This document shows, one piece after another, positions 1 to 12,573 of a DNA stretch of 64,000 nucleotides (positions are counted from its first letter, which is position 1; the number at the start of each line of letters is the position of its first letter). The DNA is from an uncultured Caldimonas sp. (GTDB taxonomy: Bacteria > Pseudomonadota > Gammaproteobacteria > Burkholderiales > Burkholderiaceae): positions 1 through 64,000 of the forward strand of contig NZ_CAMLJQ010000006.1 in NCBI RefSeq assembly GCF_946480305.1, in the 5' to 3' direction. The notes under the pieces were generated by a model. It saw only the letters and a list, made by a program, of their open reading frames with translations. It was not told where the DNA came from and did no database searches. Position numbers and translations under genes: made by a program.

Positions 1-398
<398 letters not shown>

Positions 399-454
399 TC
401 AATGATTCGGTGTTGGTGTGGGGGCGATAGGCCGACGATTGGACCAGATTCCGG

Positions 455-745
455 TTACAGGCCTTCGACAAGCACCATGCGCATGATGGCCGCGCCTTCG
501 CGGGCGTTGCGCGCCCGGCGGTATTGGTGCGAGTGGTAGAAGGCCCGGGCCTTGTCCATCGACGGGAACTTGAGGATCACCAGCCGCGTGGGATGCCATG
601 GGCCTTCGAGCACTTCGATCGGGCCGCCACGCACGACGATTTCCGCATCGTGCGCGCGCATCGCGATCGTCGACCACTTGCGGTATTCGAGGATCTGCTG
701 CTCGTTGGTGACGGTCACGTCCGCGATGATGTAGCCCGGTTTCAT
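455..745 (-). CDS. DUF1330 family protein
   Basis: A 96-residue protein of the DUF1330 family, small dimeric ferredoxin-like folds of unknown biochemical role. Visible family features are the start MKPGYIIADVTVTN, the segment RGGPIEVLEGPWHPTRLVIL and the end REGAAIMRMVLVEG. The ATG at 745 has a GAGGTG ribosome site overlapping the end of kdsA and lies 10 bases after the kdsA stop; a GTG nine bases earlier is also open but is not needed. It sits between kdsA and eno and is probably co-transcribed with them. The family call is firm; no function is assigned. Confidence 0.85.
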   Translation of the reverse strand: MKPGYIIADVTVTNEQQILEYRKWSTIAMRAHDAEIVVRGGPIEVLEGPWHPTRLVILKFPSMDKARAFYHSHQYRRARNAREGAAIMRMVLVEGL

Positions 746-755
746 GGCGACCACC

Positions 756-1610
756 TCAATTGAAATTGTTTTCCAGGAAGCCGTTGCGCTTGGTGATGCG
801 GTCCAGCTCCACCAGCGTCGACAGCAGATCCTTCATGCGCTTGAGCGGCACGGCGTTCGGGCCGTCGCTCAAGGCCTTGGCCGGATCGGGGTGGGTCTCC
901 ATGAAGAGACCGGCAACGCCGACCGCCACCGCCGCGCGCGACAGCACCGGCACGAACTCCCGCTGCCCGCCCGAGCTGGTGCCCTGGCCGCCGGGCAACT
1001 GCACCGAGTGCGTCGCATCGAACACGACCGGCGCGCCGGTGTCGCGCATGATGGCCAAGGAGCGCATGTCGCTGACGAGATTGTTGTAACCGAAGCTCGC
1101 ACCGCGTTCGCATGCGAGGAAGGCGTCTTCCGGCAGGCCCTTCTCGCGCGCCGCCGCACGGGCCTTGTCGATCACGTTCTTCATGTCGCCAGGCGCCAGG
1201 AACTGGCCCTTCTTGATGTTGACCGGCTTGCCCGACTGCGCCACGGCGCGGATGAAATCGGTCTGGCGGCACAGGAAGGCGGGCGTCTGCAGCACGTCGA
1301 CCACGGCGGCCACGGCCGGGATCTCGGCTTCGCCGTGCACGTCGGTCAACACCGGCACGCCCAGCTCGCGCTTGACCTTCGCGAGGATCTCCAGGCCCTT
1401 TTCCATGCCCGGGCCGCGGAACGACGCGCCGGACGAGCGGTTGGCCTTGTCGTAGCTCGACTTGAAGATGAACGGGATGCCGAGTTCGGCAGTGATCTCC
1501 TTCAGCGTGCCGGCCGTGTCCATCTGCAGTTGCTCGGACTCGACCACGCAGGGGCCGGAGATCAGGAAGAAGGGTTGGTCGAGACCGACCTGGAAGCCGC
1601 AAAGCTGCAT
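756..1610 (-). CDS. kdsA: 3-deoxy-8-phosphooctulonate synthase (KDO-8-P synthase)
   Basis: Condenses phosphoenolpyruvate with D-arabinose 5-phosphate to KDO 8-phosphate, the cytoplasmic first step toward the KDO sugars of lipopolysaccharide. The 284-residue length is normal. Family signatures are [10 protein letters not shown] near the N-terminus, [36 protein letters not shown] and [17 protein letters not shown]. The Cys in GPCVVES, where the E. coli enzyme has Asn (GGMNVLES), points to the metal-dependent class of KDO-8-P synthases; that class call is inference from this one residue. It lies between pyrG and the DUF1330 gene on the same strand. Confidence 0.97.
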   Translation of the reverse strand: MQLCGFQVGLDQPFFLISGPCVVESEQLQMDTAGTLKEITAELGIPFIFKSSYDKANRSSGASFRGPGMEKGLEILAKVKRELGVPVLTDVHGEAEIPAVAAVVDVLQTPAFLCRQTDFIRAVAQSGKPVNIKKGQFLAPGDMKNVIDKARAAAREKGLPEDAFLACERGASFGYNNLVSDMRSLAIMRDTGAPVVFDATHSVQLPGGQGTSSGGQREFVPVLSRAAVAVGVAGLFMETHPDPAKALSDGPNAVPLKRMKDLLSTLVELDRITKRNGFLENNFN

Positions 1611-1658
1611 GCTGTGCCTCGTATCTACTATGTAGGGCCGCCCGCAGGCGGCGTTACC

Positions 1659-3374
<1,716 letters not shown>

Positions 3375-4244
3375 TTATATCGACGGCACCTTGCGGGCCT
3401 TGCCGGCGCTTTTGCGGGCGGGCGCGAGCGGCTCGATTTCCAGCTCGAAGGACTTGAGCCAGCCGACCACCGCATCGACGGTTTCAGCCGGTTTCTCGAA
3501 CGGGTAGAGGTGGCTGCCGTCGATCCAGGAAATCCGCCCCTGCGTGACCTGCTGCGTGGCGCGCAGGCCGACCTGCTTCACCTCGCGTGACTGGGTGCCG
3601 CCGATGAAGGCGACCGGCCGCTGCAAAGGCCTGCGCCGCAGCAGCAACGGGAAGTGGTGCGGCAGCGTGTCGTAGATCTCCGTCTCGACTTCGCGCTTGA
3701 AGCTCAGTGCATGACCGGCCCCCGTGCTGTAGGTACCGGCGGCGATGTAGTCGCGCAGCACCTGCGGGTGCCATCGCGCGAAGTTGGGCTTGCTTGCGAA
3801 ATGCGCATGCGCTTCCTCGGCGCTCGTCCACACGTTGCGCCGCTGGCGCGAGATCTTGCCGGGCGATACCTTGCTGATCCAGCCCGTGGCCTTGAAGAGC
3901 TGCACACCGCGCGCCTTGAAGCCGTGGATGACGGGCGAGTCGAGCAGCACCACGCCGCGCACCAGGTCCGGCCGGTACAGGCACACCAGCAGGCTCAGGA
4001 AGCCACCGAGCGAGTGCCCTACCAGGTAGGCCGGCCCGTGCCGTACTTCGCTCTCGATGAAATGCACCAACTGGTCGCGCAGGTAGGGCCAGTTGCTCGT
4101 GACCGGAAAGCGCGGGTCGTGGCCGAACTTCTCGACGGCATGCACGTCGTAGCCAGCAGACCGGAAGCGGTCGAACAGCACCCGGTAGGTGCCGGCCGGA
4201 AAACCGTTGGCATGCGAGAAGACGAGCGGCAGCGAGGTCGACAT
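3375..4244 (-). CDS. Alpha/beta-hydrolase family protein
   Basis: A 289-residue alpha/beta hydrolase of unknown substrate. The N-terminus (LPLVFSHANGFPAGTYR) gives the oxyanion-hole strand with the HANGFP motif seen in many esterase-like members. The nucleophile elbow is GHSLGGFLS near residue 97, and the likely catalytic His is in DGSHLYPFEKP near residue 245. There is no signal peptide. Its ATG overlaps the stop of the upstream Anbu gene by one base (TGATG), so the two are translationally coupled, and mutS overlaps Anbu in turn. What links hydrolase, protease and mismatch repair is not known. Confidence 0.85.
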   Translation of the reverse strand: MSTSLPLVFSHANGFPAGTYRVLFDRFRSAGYDVHAVEKFGHDPRFPVTSNWPYLRDQLVHFIESEVRHGPAYLVGHSLGGFLSLLVCLYRPDLVRGVVLLDSPVIHGFKARGVQLFKATGWISKVSPGKISRQRRNVWTSAEEAHAHFASKPNFARWHPQVLRDYIAAGTYSTGAGHALSFKREVETEIYDTLPHHFPLLLRRRPLQRPVAFIGGTQSREVKQVGLRATQQVTQGRISWIDGSHLYPFEKPAETVDAVVGWLKSFELEIEPLAPARKSAGKARKVPSI

Positions 4245-5071
4245 CAGGCTTCAGGTGCGTTGATCTTGCGCAGCGGGTTGAGGGACTCGAGTTGCTGCGC
4301 CTGCGCCGCGCGCAGCGTGGTTTCGCTCGAGCCGACTTCCCACGACGGATTGGGGATGGACTCGAACACGTCACGCAGGCGGTGGCCCCAGCTCTCGCGG
4401 ATCATCCGGAAGTACGGGTCGTGATCGTCGATGTGCACGATGCGCTGGGCGTGCAGCGAGTTGGCCTCGTAGACCAGCAGATCGAGCGGCAGTCCGACCG
4501 AGAGGTTGGACTTCAGCGTGGAGTCCATCGACACCAGCGCGCATTTGGCGGCCTGGTCCAGCGGGGTGGCCGGCGTCACCACGCGGTCGATGATGGGCTT
4601 GCCGTACTTCGACTCGCCGATCTGGAAGTAGCACACGCCGTCCACGCCCGCTTCGACGAAATTGCCAGCGGCATACACGTTGAACAGCCGCATCGTCTCG
4701 CCCTTGACCTGCCCGCCGAAGATCAGGTTGACGTTGAACTCGATGCCGAAGTTCTTGAGCGACTCCGCGTCGCGGTCGTACACCTTGCGCACGGCGGCGC
4801 CCACGATGCGCACCGCATCGAACATCGTGCGGCAGTTCCAGATGGAGACATTGCCGCCTTCGCCCTGGATGGTCTCGGTGCGCAGCAACTGCCGCACCGC
4901 CTGCGTGATGGCCAGGTTGCCGGCCGACAGCAGCACCATCACGCGGTCGCCTTCCTGCTCGTAGACCGTCATCTTGCGGAAGGTGCTGATCTGGTCGAGG
5001 CCGGCATTGGTGCGCGAGTCGGACAGGAACACCAGTCCGGCGTCAAGTCGCATGGCCACGCAGTAGGTCAT
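4244..5071 (-). CDS. Anbu-type proteasome-like protease (COG3484)
   Basis: A 275-residue member of the Anbu (ancestral beta-subunit) family, bacterial relatives of proteasome beta-subunits and HslV. The start [20 protein letters not shown] matches the family: Met removal would expose Thr2, the expected N-terminal nucleophile, and the [18 protein letters not shown] block follows. [15 protein letters not shown] and [10 protein letters not shown] are further conserved strands. Structures of family members show open rings or helices rather than closed barrels. In several lineages Anbu sits beside a transglutaminase, an alpha-E protein and an ATP-grasp ligase; none is next to it here. It overlaps mutS by four bases and the following hydrolase by one. 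Confidence 0.9.
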   Translation of the reverse strand: MTYCVAMRLDAGLVFLSDSRTNAGLDQISTFRKMTVYEQEGDRVMVLLSAGNLAITQAVRQLLRTETIQGEGGNVSIWNCRTMFDAVRIVGAAVRKVYDRDAESLKNFGIEFNVNLIFGGQVKGETMRLFNVYAAGNFVEAGVDGVCYFQIGESKYGKPIIDRVVTPATPLDQAAKCALVSMDSTLKSNLSVGLPLDLLVYEANSLHAQRIVHIDDHDPYFRMIRESWGHRLRDVFESIPNPSWEVGSSETTLRAAQAQQLESLNPLRKINAPEA

Positions 5072-7668
5072 GAAGGCCTCCCTTGCAGTTCTTTCAGCCG
5101 GTACAGCGCGTCCAGCGCCTCACGTGGCGACATCGCATCCGGCTGCATGGCGGACAGCGCCTCTTCGATGGCGGATGCGGCCCGGTTCTCTTCGACCAGC
5201 GGCGGCGGTGCAGCGAACAGGTCGATCTGCGCGTTGTGTGCACGTTGCTGCGTTTCCAGCGCTTCGAGCGTGGCCCGCGCCTGGCGCACGAGCCCGGCCG
5301 GCATGCCTGCCAGCCGCGCCACCTGCACCCCGTAGCTGCGGCTCGCGGGGCCCGGCTGGATCTCGTGCAGGAAGACGATGTCGTCGCCCGACTCGGCCGC
5401 CGAAACGTGCACGTTGATCGCGCGCTCGTGCTTGGCCGGAAACTCGGTCAGCTCGAAGTAGTGCGTGGCGAACAGCGTGAACGATTTGTTCCGGTCGTGC
5501 AGGTGGCTCGCGATGCTGCCGGCGAGCGCCAGCCCGTCGAAGGTCGAGGTGCCGCGGCCGATCTCGTCCATCAGCACCAGCGAATGCTCGGTGGCCCCGT
5601 GGATGATGGCGGCGGCCTCGGTCATTTCGAGCATGAAGGTCGACTGCGCGTTCGCCAGATCGTCGGCGGCGCCGATGCGGGTGTGGATGGCGTCGATCGG
5701 CCCCAGCCGGCAGCTCTTCGCCGGTACGTACGAGCCCATCGCGGCGAGTAGCACGATCAGCGCGACCTGGCGCATGAAGGTCGACTTGCCGCCCATGTTG
5801 GGGCCGGTGATCACCAGCATGCGCCGGTTCGCGTCGAGCCGGCAGTCGTTCGGCATGAAGGGGCCGGCGCCGGTTTCGAGCAGGCGCGCCTCGACCACCG
5901 GGTGACGGCCCTGCTCGATGTCGATGCACGGCTCCTTGACGAACTGCGGCTGGCTCCAGTTCAGCGTGGTGGCCCGCTCGGCGAGCGCGGCCAGCGCATC
6001 GAGGCTCGCCAGCGCGCGTGCCAGCGCAGTGAGTGCCGGCAGGTGCGGTTGCAGGTCGTCGAGCAGTTGCTCGTAGAGCATCTTCTCGCGCGCCAGTGCA
6101 CGGTCCTGCGCCGACAAGGCCTTGTCCTCGAAGGCTTTCAGCTCGGGCGTGATGAAGCGTTCGGCGTTCTTCAGCGTCTGGCGACGCTGGTAGTCCAGCG
6201 GCACCTTGTCGAGCTGACCCTGCGTGACCTCGATGTAGAAGCCGTGCACCTTGTTGAACTGCACGCGCAGGTTGGCGATGCCCGTGCGGCTGCGCTCGCG
6301 TGTTTCCAGGTCGATCAGGAAGGCGTCGCAGTTCTGGCTGATGGCACGCAGTTCGTCGAGTTCGGCATCGAAACCCGGGGCGATGACGCCACCGTCGCGC
6401 ACCAGCACGGACGGCTCTTCGGCGATCGCTCGCTGCAGCAATTGCGCGATCTGTGCAGACGGGGCCAATGCCTCGCCGAGGTCGAGCAGCATGGCCGGCG
6501 CCTGCGGCGGCAGCGTGGCGCGTAGCGAGGGCAGGGCCTCCAGCGTGGTGCGCAGGCCCGCCAGTTCGCGCGGGCGCACCTGGCGCAAGGCCAGGCGGGC
6601 GGTGATGCGCTCGACGTCGCTGACCTGCTTCAGCGCCTCCCGCAGCGGCTCGAAGCCGGCGTCGATGAACGCGCCGATCACCTGATGGCGCTGTTGGGCG
6701 GTGGTGCGGTCGCGCAGCGGGTAGCTCAGCCAGCGGCGCAGCGCGCGGCTGCCCATGCCGGTGCGGCAGGTGTCGAGCACGGACAGCAGGGTGGGGCTGT
6801 CTTCGCCGCGCAGCGTTTGCGTGAGTTCGAGGTTGCGCTGGGTGGCGGGCGGCAGTTCGAGCAGGTCGCTGGCGCGCTCCACCGACAGCGTGCTGACGTG
6901 GGCGAGCGCTCGTCCTTGCGTGTGCTCGGCGTAGCTCAGCAGGGCGGCCGCGGCGGCGTGCGCCACTGCGAGGTCCTGCGCATTGAATCCCCCCAGGCTG
7001 GCCACGCGCAGTTGCTCGCACAGCTTGCGGGCACCCAGCGCAGCGTCGAACTGCCAGCCGGGGCGCTTCGTGATGGCCACACGGGCCTGCCGCACGGCCT
7101 CCGGCTGTTCGTCACCGGCCACCAGCAGTTCGGCAGGGTTCAGGCGCGCAAGCCAGGTGCCCAGTTCGCGTGACGAGCATTCGGTCAACCCCAGCTGCCC
7201 GCTGCTCAGGCCCAGCCAGGCCAACCCGTACGTGGCGCCCTTGTGGTGCAGTGCCACGAGCAGCGTGTCGCGCTTGTCGGCCAGCAGTTCGGTGTCGGTC
7301 ACCGTTCCGGGTGTGACCACCCGCACCACCTTGCGCTCGACCGGGCCCTTGGCGGTGGCTACATCCCCGACCTGCTCGGCGATGGCAACGGCCTCGCCCA
7401 GCTTGATCAGCTTGGCGAGATACGCCTCGACCGAATGCACCGGCACGCCGGCCATCACCACCGGCTGCCCGGCTGTCTGCCCGCGTGTGGTGATCGTGAT
7501 GTCGAGCAGGCGGTTGGCCTTGACCGCGTCGTCGAAGAACAGCTCGTAGAAGTCGCCCATCCGGTAGAAGACGAGCGTTTCGGGGTACTCCGACTTGATG
7601 CGCAGGTACTGCTGCATCATCGGCGTGTGCTGGCTGAAGTCCTGCATGGGCTGCGCCGGGCCGTTCAT
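5068..7668 (-). CDS. mutS: DNA mismatch repair protein MutS
   Basis: Recognises base mismatches and small loops and recruits MutL in an ATP-dependent manner. The 866-residue length is typical. The mismatch-reading Phe-x-Glu lies in [14 protein letters not shown] near residue 40, the clamp and lever domains follow, and the ATPase carries Walker [14 protein letters not shown] near residue 630 and the Walker B/signature region [20 protein letters not shown]. The C-terminal helix-turn-helix region is present. An internal start at MQDFSQHTP seven codons in is possible. The stop overlaps the Anbu start by four bases (ATGA), implying one transcript with Anbu and the hydrolase. Confidence 0.98.
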   Translation of the reverse strand: MNGPAQPMQDFSQHTPMMQQYLRIKSEYPETLVFYRMGDFYELFFDDAVKANRLLDITITTRGQTAGQPVVMAGVPVHSVEAYLAKLIKLGEAVAIAEQVGDVATAKGPVERKVVRVVTPGTVTDTELLADKRDTLLVALHHKGATYGLAWLGLSSGQLGLTECSSRELGTWLARLNPAELLVAGDEQPEAVRQARVAITKRPGWQFDAALGARKLCEQLRVASLGGFNAQDLAVAHAAAAALLSYAEHTQGRALAHVSTLSVERASDLLELPPATQRNLELTQTLRGEDSPTLLSVLDTCRTGMGSRALRRWLSYPLRDRTTAQQRHQVIGAFIDAGFEPLREALKQVSDVERITARLALRQVRPRELAGLRTTLEALPSLRATLPPQAPAMLLDLGEALAPSAQIAQLLQRAIAEEPSVLVRDGGVIAPGFDAELDELRAISQNCDAFLIDLETRERSRTGIANLRVQFNKVHGFYIEVTQGQLDKVPLDYQRRQTLKNAERFITPELKAFEDKALSAQDRALAREKMLYEQLLDDLQPHLPALTALARALASLDALAALAERATTLNWSQPQFVKEPCIDIEQGRHPVVEARLLETGAGPFMPNDCRLDANRRMLVITGPNMGGKSTFMRQVALIVLLAAMGSYVPAKSCRLGPIDAIHTRIGAADDLANAQSTFMLEMTEAAAIIHGATEHSLVLMDEIGRGTSTFDGLALAGSIASHLHDRNKSFTLFATHYFELTEFPAKHERAINVHVSAAESGDDIVFLHEIQPGPASRSYGVQVARLAGMPAGLVRQARATLEALETQQRAHNAQIDLFAAPPPLVEENRAASAIEEALSAMQPDAMSPREALDALYRLKELQGRPS

Positions 7669-7687
7669 GGCGTCGTGCGGGCGAGGG

Positions 7688-8629
7688 TCAGAGCGGGGCG
7701 TCGTCGTCTTTGCTGCCGGCCACGTCGGCGCGGCGGATGCGCACCGGGCCTTTCTTCTTCGCCGCGGGCGCTTCGGCGGCCGCCGGCGCAGGCGCTTCAG
7801 CGGAGGGCTCGTCGTCTTCCTTGATCACCCGGGTGAAGGGCGACAGCAACTGCACCATCTGGCCGTAGATGCGGGGTGTGGCAGCCACCACCTCGCGCTG
7901 ATGCAGGAAGTCGGACTCGCCGGTGAAGTTGCCGATCAGGCCGCCGGCCTCGGTGACCATCAACGAGCCTGCAGCCACGTCCCAGGGGTTGAGGCCGGTC
8001 TCGAAGAAGCCGTCGTAGTAGCCCGCGGCCACGTAGCACAGGTCGAGCGCGGCGGCACCCGGGCGGCGCAGGCCGGCGCATTGGGTCATCACCGCCTCGA
8101 ACATCTTCATGTAGCGCTTGAAGTTGTCGCCCTTGCGGAAGGGGAAGCCGGTGCCGATCAGGCAGTCGGACAGGCGGGTGCGCTTGGACACGCGGATGCG
8201 CTTGTCATTCAGGTAGGCGCCGCGGCCCTTGGAGGCGTAGAACAGGTCGTTGCGTGCGGGGTCGTAGACGACGGCCTGCTGGATCTGGCCGCGGAACGAC
8301 AGCGCGATCGAGACGGCGTAGACCGGGAAGCCGTGGATGAAGTTGGTGGTGCCGTCGAGCGGATCGATGATCCAGACGTAGTCGCTGTCCTTCGCCCCGT
8401 GCTCGCGGCCGGATTCCTCGGCCAGGATGCCGTGGCCGGGGTAGGCCTGCAGCAGCGTCTCGATGATGGCCATCTCGGCCGCCTGGTCCACCTCGGTGAC
8501 GAAGTCGTTGGGCGACTTGGTGTTGATGCGCAGCAGGTCCAGGTCCAGCGACGCCCGGTTGATGATCGCGCCGGCGGCGCGGGCGGCCTTGACGGCCGTG
8601 TTGAGCATCGGGTGGAGCGCTTGGGACAT
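7688..8629 (-). CDS. suhB: Inositol-1-monophosphatase family protein
   Basis: A Mg-dependent phosphatase of the IMPase/SuhB family; E. coli SuhB also acts in Nus-factor antitermination. Metal and substrate motifs are [20 protein letters not shown] near residue 85 and [17 protein letters not shown] near residue 215. The ATG at 8629 starts the conserved [20 protein letters not shown]; the open frame runs 26 codons further upstream without a conserved N-terminus. Compared with the usual 265-270 residues, this 313-residue protein carries an Ala/Pro/Lys-rich, probably disordered tail after about residue 265. It is divergent from the DUF1176 gene across a 132-bp gap. Confidence 0.92.
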   Translation of the reverse strand: MSQALHPMLNTAVKAARAAGAIINRASLDLDLLRINTKSPNDFVTEVDQAAEMAIIETLLQAYPGHGILAEESGREHGAKDSDYVWIIDPLDGTTNFIHGFPVYAVSIALSFRGQIQQAVVYDPARNDLFYASKGRGAYLNDKRIRVSKRTRLSDCLIGTGFPFRKGDNFKRYMKMFEAVMTQCAGLRRPGAAALDLCYVAAGYYDGFFETGLNPWDVAAGSLMVTEAGGLIGNFTGESDFLHQREVVAATPRIYGQMVQLLSPFTRVIKEDDEPSAEAPAPAAAEAPAAKKKGPVRIRRADVAGSKDDDAPL

Positions 8630-8761
8630 GGGCAATACCTGCAGGCAGTGGCGTACGAGGGGAGGCTGGCGGGGAGTAAGAGCGGCGCGAGGCCAGCCGG
8701 TGGGCAAGGCCTCGCAAGATAATGCGCGATTCTATCTGGCCCCCGCGGTGTCCGCGCTCGC

Positions 8762-9835
8762 ATGAAACCTTCTGTCGTGATCTGCTGCATCTTGTTGGTA
8801 TTGGCCTCGTTGCCGACGCGGGCGGCACAACCGGTGTATCGGGAATTGCGCGATTGGGTGGTCGGTTGCGACAACACGCGCTGGTGCGAGGCGCGCGGGC
8901 TGCCGGAGACGGGAGGGGCGGCGCTGGACATGCGAGTGCAGCGGGCGCCGGGCCCGCGAGGCGCGGTGACGGTGCGTCTACTGCTGCCGGAGCCCTTGAA
9001 AGGCCGAGAGGCAACCCTCGACGGGGGCACCGTGCGACTCGCGGCGGCCGACTGGAAAGAGGTCGGCGATGCGAGCACGGGTGTGGAGCTTGTCTCGCAG
9101 CGCTCCGAAGTGGCGTTGGCGTTTCTCCGGCAGGCGCGCAATGCAGAACGCCTGACTCTCGGCACGGGAACTGAGACGAGCGAGGTGTCGTTGAGCGGGC
9201 TGGCGGCGGCTTTGCTGCTGATCGACGAGGTGCAGGGGCGCGTGGGCACGGTGACCGCGCTGGGCAGGCCCGGCCCACGCCCGGATAGCGCGGTGCCGCC
9301 TGCTGATCCCAAGCCCGTTCTCAAGGCCGCACGTTACGACGGACACCTCAGCGAGCGTGAAATTGCCCGATTGACCTCGGCCATGCGGCGCCAGCACGCG
9401 AAGCTGCTGAAGGATCGCGAGTGTTTCGACCTTGAAGAGGGCGGCACGTTCGACACGGCAATGCCGCTGTCGGGCGCCGAGGCGCTGGTGTTCATCGAGT
9501 GCTGGCGGGGTGCGTACCAAAGCACGAGCGTCGGCTTCCGGGTGGCGCGCAAGGATCCGGCGAGAAGCGAACTCCTGTCCGTGCAGTTGCCGGGCTGGGC
9601 TTGGCGCGGTAGGCCGAAGCAATCCTCGCAAAGCGAATTCACCAATGCCGAGTACGACCCCCGGTCGGGGACGCTTTGGCACAGCGCCAAGGGCCGTGGC
9701 CTCGGCGATTGCGGGGAGTCGACCGAGTGGGTGTTCGACGGACAACGTTTCCACGTCGCCAGCCACGCGTTCATGGGGCGTTGCGGCGGTGCCCCAGGTG
9801 ACTGGATGAGCCTGTGGATGAGTGAAACCCGATGA
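8762..9835 (+). CDS. DUF1176 domain exported protein
   Basis: A 357-residue secreted protein of the DUF1176 family, function unknown. A Sec-type signal peptide is clear: MKPSVVICCILLVLASLPTR, with a likely cut after TRAAQ. The mature part begins YRELRDWVVGCDNTRWCEA, the usual DUF1176 opening. Several Cys (ECFDLEE, IECWRG, LGDCGESTEW, GRCGGAPGDW) suggest disulfides in the periplasm. The end GDWMSLWMSETR overlaps the trmJ start by four bases, so the two genes are coupled although they have no evident functional link. Confidence 0.85.
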   Translation: MKPSVVICCILLVLASLPTRAAQPVYRELRDWVVGCDNTRWCEARGLPETGGAALDMRVQRAPGPRGAVTVRLLLPEPLKGREATLDGGTVRLAAADWKEVGDASTGVELVSQRSEVALAFLRQARNAERLTLGTGTETSEVSLSGLAAALLLIDEVQGRVGTVTALGRPGPRPDSAVPPADPKPVLKAARYDGHLSEREIARLTSAMRRQHAKLLKDRECFDLEEGGTFDTAMPLSGAEALVFIECWRGAYQSTSVGFRVARKDPARSELLSVQLPGWAWRGRPKQSSQSEFTNAEYDPRSGTLWHSAKGRGLGDCGESTEWVFDGQRFHVASHAFMGRCGGAPGDWMSLWMSETR

Positions 9836-10557
9836 GCACCGACACCAGCCGCTTCATCCTGATCCACACCAGCCACCCCGGCAACGTGGGTGCGGTGGCC
9901 CGTGCAATGAAGGTGATGGGCTTTTCGGATCTCGTGCTCGTGGCTCCGCGTTTCGCCGACGTGCTGGTGCAGGAGGAAACGGTGGCGATGGCCAGCGGGG
10001 CGGCCGACATCCTGGTTCGCGCACGGATCGTCGACACGCTGAGCGAGGCGCTCGACGGTGTGACCTACGCCTGCGCCACGGCGATGACGCCGCGCGACTT
10101 CGGTCCTCCCACCCATGCGCCGCGCGACCTGTTCTCGCAGCTCGCCGGCAGCGAGCATCGCGTGGGCTTCGTTTTCGGGTCCGAACGCTACGGCATGAGC
10201 AATGACGACGTGTACCGTTGTCACGCGGTGCTCAGCATCCCGACCGACCCCGATTACGGCTCGCTGAACCTGGCCCAGGCGGTGCAGGTGGTGGCCTATG
10301 ACTGGCGGCAGGCCTTGGGCGGCTTCCCGGTGCAGCCGCGCGTTGCCGACCCGACGCTGGCGGGCGGGCAGGCGGTGCAAGGCTTGCTGTCGCATTGGGA
10401 GCAGGCCTTGACGGACATCGGCTTCCTGGACCCGGCGGCGCCGAAGAAGCTGATGCCCAGGCTGAACCAACTGTTCAACCGCGCGCAACTCACCGACGAG
10501 GAGGTGCACATCCTCCGCGGCATCGCCAAGGCCATGCAGAAGGCGGCAGATCGTTGA
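9832..10557 (+). CDS. trmJ: tRNA (cytidine/uridine-2'-O-)-methyltransferase TrmJ
   Basis: A SPOUT-superfamily methyltransferase that 2'-O-methylates position 32 of tRNAs with S-adenosylmethionine. The 241-residue protein has the expected N-terminus FILIHTSHPGNVGAVARAMK, the middle motif VGFVFGSERYGMSNDDV and the knot-forming SIPTDPDYGSLNLAQAVQVV. The C-terminal helical extension (residues 170-241) is typical of TrmJ rather than TrmL. It overlaps the DUF1176 gene by four bases and is followed after 48 bp by cysE. Confidence 0.95.
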   Translation: MSTDTSRFILIHTSHPGNVGAVARAMKVMGFSDLVLVAPRFADVLVQEETVAMASGAADILVRARIVDTLSEALDGVTYACATAMTPRDFGPPTHAPRDLFSQLAGSEHRVGFVFGSERYGMSNDDVYRCHAVLSIPTDPDYGSLNLAQAVQVVAYDWRQALGGFPVQPRVADPTLAGGQAVQGLLSHWEQALTDIGFLDPAAPKKLMPRLNQLFNRAQLTDEEVHILRGIAKAMQKAADR

Positions 10558-10605
10558 AAGGGAGCGCCGGTACACTGCGCACGTTTCCGGCCGACTCCCA
10601 GCTCC

Positions 10606-11373
10606 ATGTTCCAGCACCTGCGAGAAGACATCGCCTGCATCCTGGAGCGCGACCCCGCGGCGCGCTCGAAGTGGGAGGTGCTGACCTGCTACCCCGGCCT
10701 GCATGCCTTGCTGCTGCACCGGCGAGCGCACTGGTGCTGGACGCACGGTCTGCATTGGCTGGGTCGCTTCATCTCGCACCTCGGCCGCTTCTTCACCGGT
10801 ATAGAAATCCACCCCGGCGCCACCATCGGCCGGCGGGTGTTCATCGATCACGGCATGGGCGTGGTCGTCGGCGAGACGGCGGTGATCGGTGACGACTGCA
10901 CCATCTATCAGGGCGTGACGCTCGGCGGCACCTCGTTGCACAAGGGGGCCAAGCGGCATCCGACGTTGGAATCAGGTGTGATCGTCGGCGCCAATGCGCA
11001 GGTGCTCGGCGCCTTCACCGTGGGAGCGGGCGCGCGGGTGGGCTCGAACGCGGTGGTCGTGCGCGAAGTGCCCCCGGGTGCGACGGCAGTGGGCAACCCG
11101 GCGCGCATCCTGCACAAGGAGACCGACGCGCTGCGCGAGGAAGCGGCCGCCCGCATGGGGTTCTCGGCCTACGGTGTGACGCAGAGCGACGACCCGGTGT
11201 CGCAGGCGCTCAAGGGGCTGGTGGACAACGCCTCCAGCCAGGAGCACCAGATCGCACTGCTGTGGCAGGCGATCGAGAAACTGTCGGGCAGCGGCAGGCC
11301 CGATTGCGTGCCGACCGACGCGCACACCACCGAGCAGTTCGACGCCGAAAAGCTGAACCAGCTCGTCAAGTAG
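10606..11373 (+). CDS. cysE: Serine O-acetyltransferase
   Basis: Acetylates serine with acetyl-CoA, the committed step of cysteine synthesis. The 255-residue protein has a helical N-terminal half followed by a left-handed beta-helix of hexapeptide repeats (for example [35 protein letters not shown]). The catalytic His/Asp region is in FIDHGMG and KRHPTLE. The C-terminus is extended by about 60 residues after GNPARIL and includes [17 protein letters not shown], a form seen in other Burkholderiales. Its end overlaps the convergent mog gene by eight bases. Confidence 0.95.
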   Translation: MFQHLREDIACILERDPAARSKWEVLTCYPGLHALLLHRRAHWCWTHGLHWLGRFISHLGRFFTGIEIHPGATIGRRVFIDHGMGVVVGETAVIGDDCTIYQGVTLGGTSLHKGAKRHPTLESGVIVGANAQVLGAFTVGAGARVGSNAVVVREVPPGATAVGNPARILHKETDALREEAAARMGFSAYGVTQSDDPVSQALKGLVDNASSQEHQIALLWQAIEKLSGSGRPDCVPTDAHTTEQFDAEKLNQLVK

Positions 11374-11968
11374 CGCTGCGCGGCGCGCGGATCGCCGACT
11401 TCGGACGGAACGCCTTGCAGACCGCGTCATCCGTCTCGATGTACGGCCCACCGATCAAATCGATGCAATAGGGCACCGCGGCGAAGATGCCGTGCACCAC
11501 CGGTTTGCCGTCAGCGTCCTTCAAGCCTTCGAGCGTTTCGGCAATGGACTTCGGTTGCCCGGGCAGGTTGATGATGAGCGCCTTGCCGCGGATCACGGCC
11601 ACCTGGCGCGACAGGATCGCTGTGGGCACGAATTGCAGGCTGATCTGGCGCATCTGCTCGCCGAAACCGGGCATCACCTTGTCTGCCACAGCCAGCGTTG
11701 CCTCGGGCGTCACGTCACGTGGCGCCGGGCCGGTGCCGCCTGTGGTCAGCACCAGGTCGCAGTTCGCCATGTCGACCAGTTCGCGCAGTGCGGCGCTGAT
11801 GCCTTCCTGTTCGTCCGGGATCAGTCGCGTCTCCCAGCTGATCGGGTTGCGTACGGCCTGGCCCAGCCACTGCTGCAGCGCCGGGATGCCCTTGTCTTCA
11901 TAGACGCCGCTCGATGCGCGGTCGCTGACCGAGACGAGACCGATGCGCAGGGGATCGAATTCACTCAT
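11366..11968 (-). CDS. mog: Molybdopterin adenylyltransferase (MogA/MoaB family)
   Basis: Adenylylates molybdopterin before molybdenum insertion. At 200 residues it has the family fold with [19 protein letters not shown] near the start, [18 protein letters not shown] near residue 80 and [18 protein letters not shown] near 140. The ATG at 11968 overlaps the stop of darP by eight bases. Molybdenum cofactor is needed by the nitrate reductase NasA encoded further on. The proteins MogA and MoaB are hard to separate by eye; the C-terminal [14 protein letters not shown] favours the Mog type. Confidence 0.92.
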   Translation of the reverse strand: MSEFDPLRIGLVSVSDRASSGVYEDKGIPALQQWLGQAVRNPISWETRLIPDEQEGISAALRELVDMANCDLVLTTGGTGPAPRDVTPEATLAVADKVMPGFGEQMRQISLQFVPTAILSRQVAVIRGKALIINLPGQPKSIAETLEGLKDADGKPVVHGIFAAVPYCIDLIGGPYIETDDAVCKAFRPKSAIRAPRSAT

Positions 11969-12497
11969 CGTGCGGCTCCTCGAGCAATGGCTTGATGAAC
12001 TGGAACAGCTCGCGGTAGGCGCGGCCGCTGCGTTGCTCAGGCGCGGCCGCGGCGTCCTTGCGCGCTGCACGCACGAGGTTGCGCAGTTGCTGCACGTCGC
12101 ATTCGGGGTGTTCGCTCATCCAACGGGTGACGGCGTCGTCGCTCGCGATCAGCTCGGCGCGCCACTGTTCGGCCTGGTGCAGCGCGAGCGAGTCCTTGGC
12201 GCGGCCGAGTTGCATGTCGGCGACGGCTTCGCGGATGGGATCGGCGTCGACGCGGCGCATCAGTTTGCCGATGAACTGCATCTGCCGGCGCCGGCCCTCG
12301 TGCGAGCGCGTGCGTTTGTACTCGCGCAGCGCATCGCGCAGCGAGTCCGGGAGCTCCAGCTTGTCGAGCCGGTCGTCGGGCATCTCGACGAGCGCTTCGC
12401 CCAGTGCCTGCAACTCGTGCATTTCCTTCTTGCGCTGGGTCTTGCTGGGGCGCTCGTCGTGAGCGTCGAGGTCGTCGTCGGGAAGGTCGGAAGGCAT
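11961..12497 (-). CDS. darP: Ribosome-associated protein DarP (YjgA, DUF615)
   Basis: A DUF615/YjgA protein; the E. coli member binds the large ribosomal subunit and helps its late assembly. The 178-residue protein is highly charged and helical, with the family core PSKTQRKKEMHELQALGEAL near residue 17, ELPDSLRDALREYKRTRSHE and RRQMQFIGKLMRR. I chose ATG 12497 because the open frame upstream (MEALGMEIRC...) is not conserved and runs into the divergent pmbA promoter. It overlaps the mog start by eight bases and is divergent from pmbA. Confidence 0.92.
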   Translation of the reverse strand: MPSDLPDDDLDAHDERPSKTQRKKEMHELQALGEALVEMPDDRLDKLELPDSLRDALREYKRTRSHEGRRRQMQFIGKLMRRVDADPIREAVADMQLGRAKDSLALHQAEQWRAELIASDDAVTRWMSEHPECDVQQLRNLVRAARKDAAAAPEQRSGRAYRELFQFIKPLLEEPHDE

Positions 12498-12573
12498 TGC
12501 GGGCAAGCTCGGCTCGCTGGGTAAGTGGGCCAGTATCATAAAGCCGCACTTCCGCTCGACACACCGGATCTCC

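Noticed and set aside
11366..11373. Convergent 3' overlaps cysE/mog, lysE-type/cobA, GGDEF/TauE and cobC/nth as signs of frameshift
   Set aside because: All eight proteins end with normal C-termini; overlaps of 8-29 bases between convergent genes are ordinary in compact genomes.
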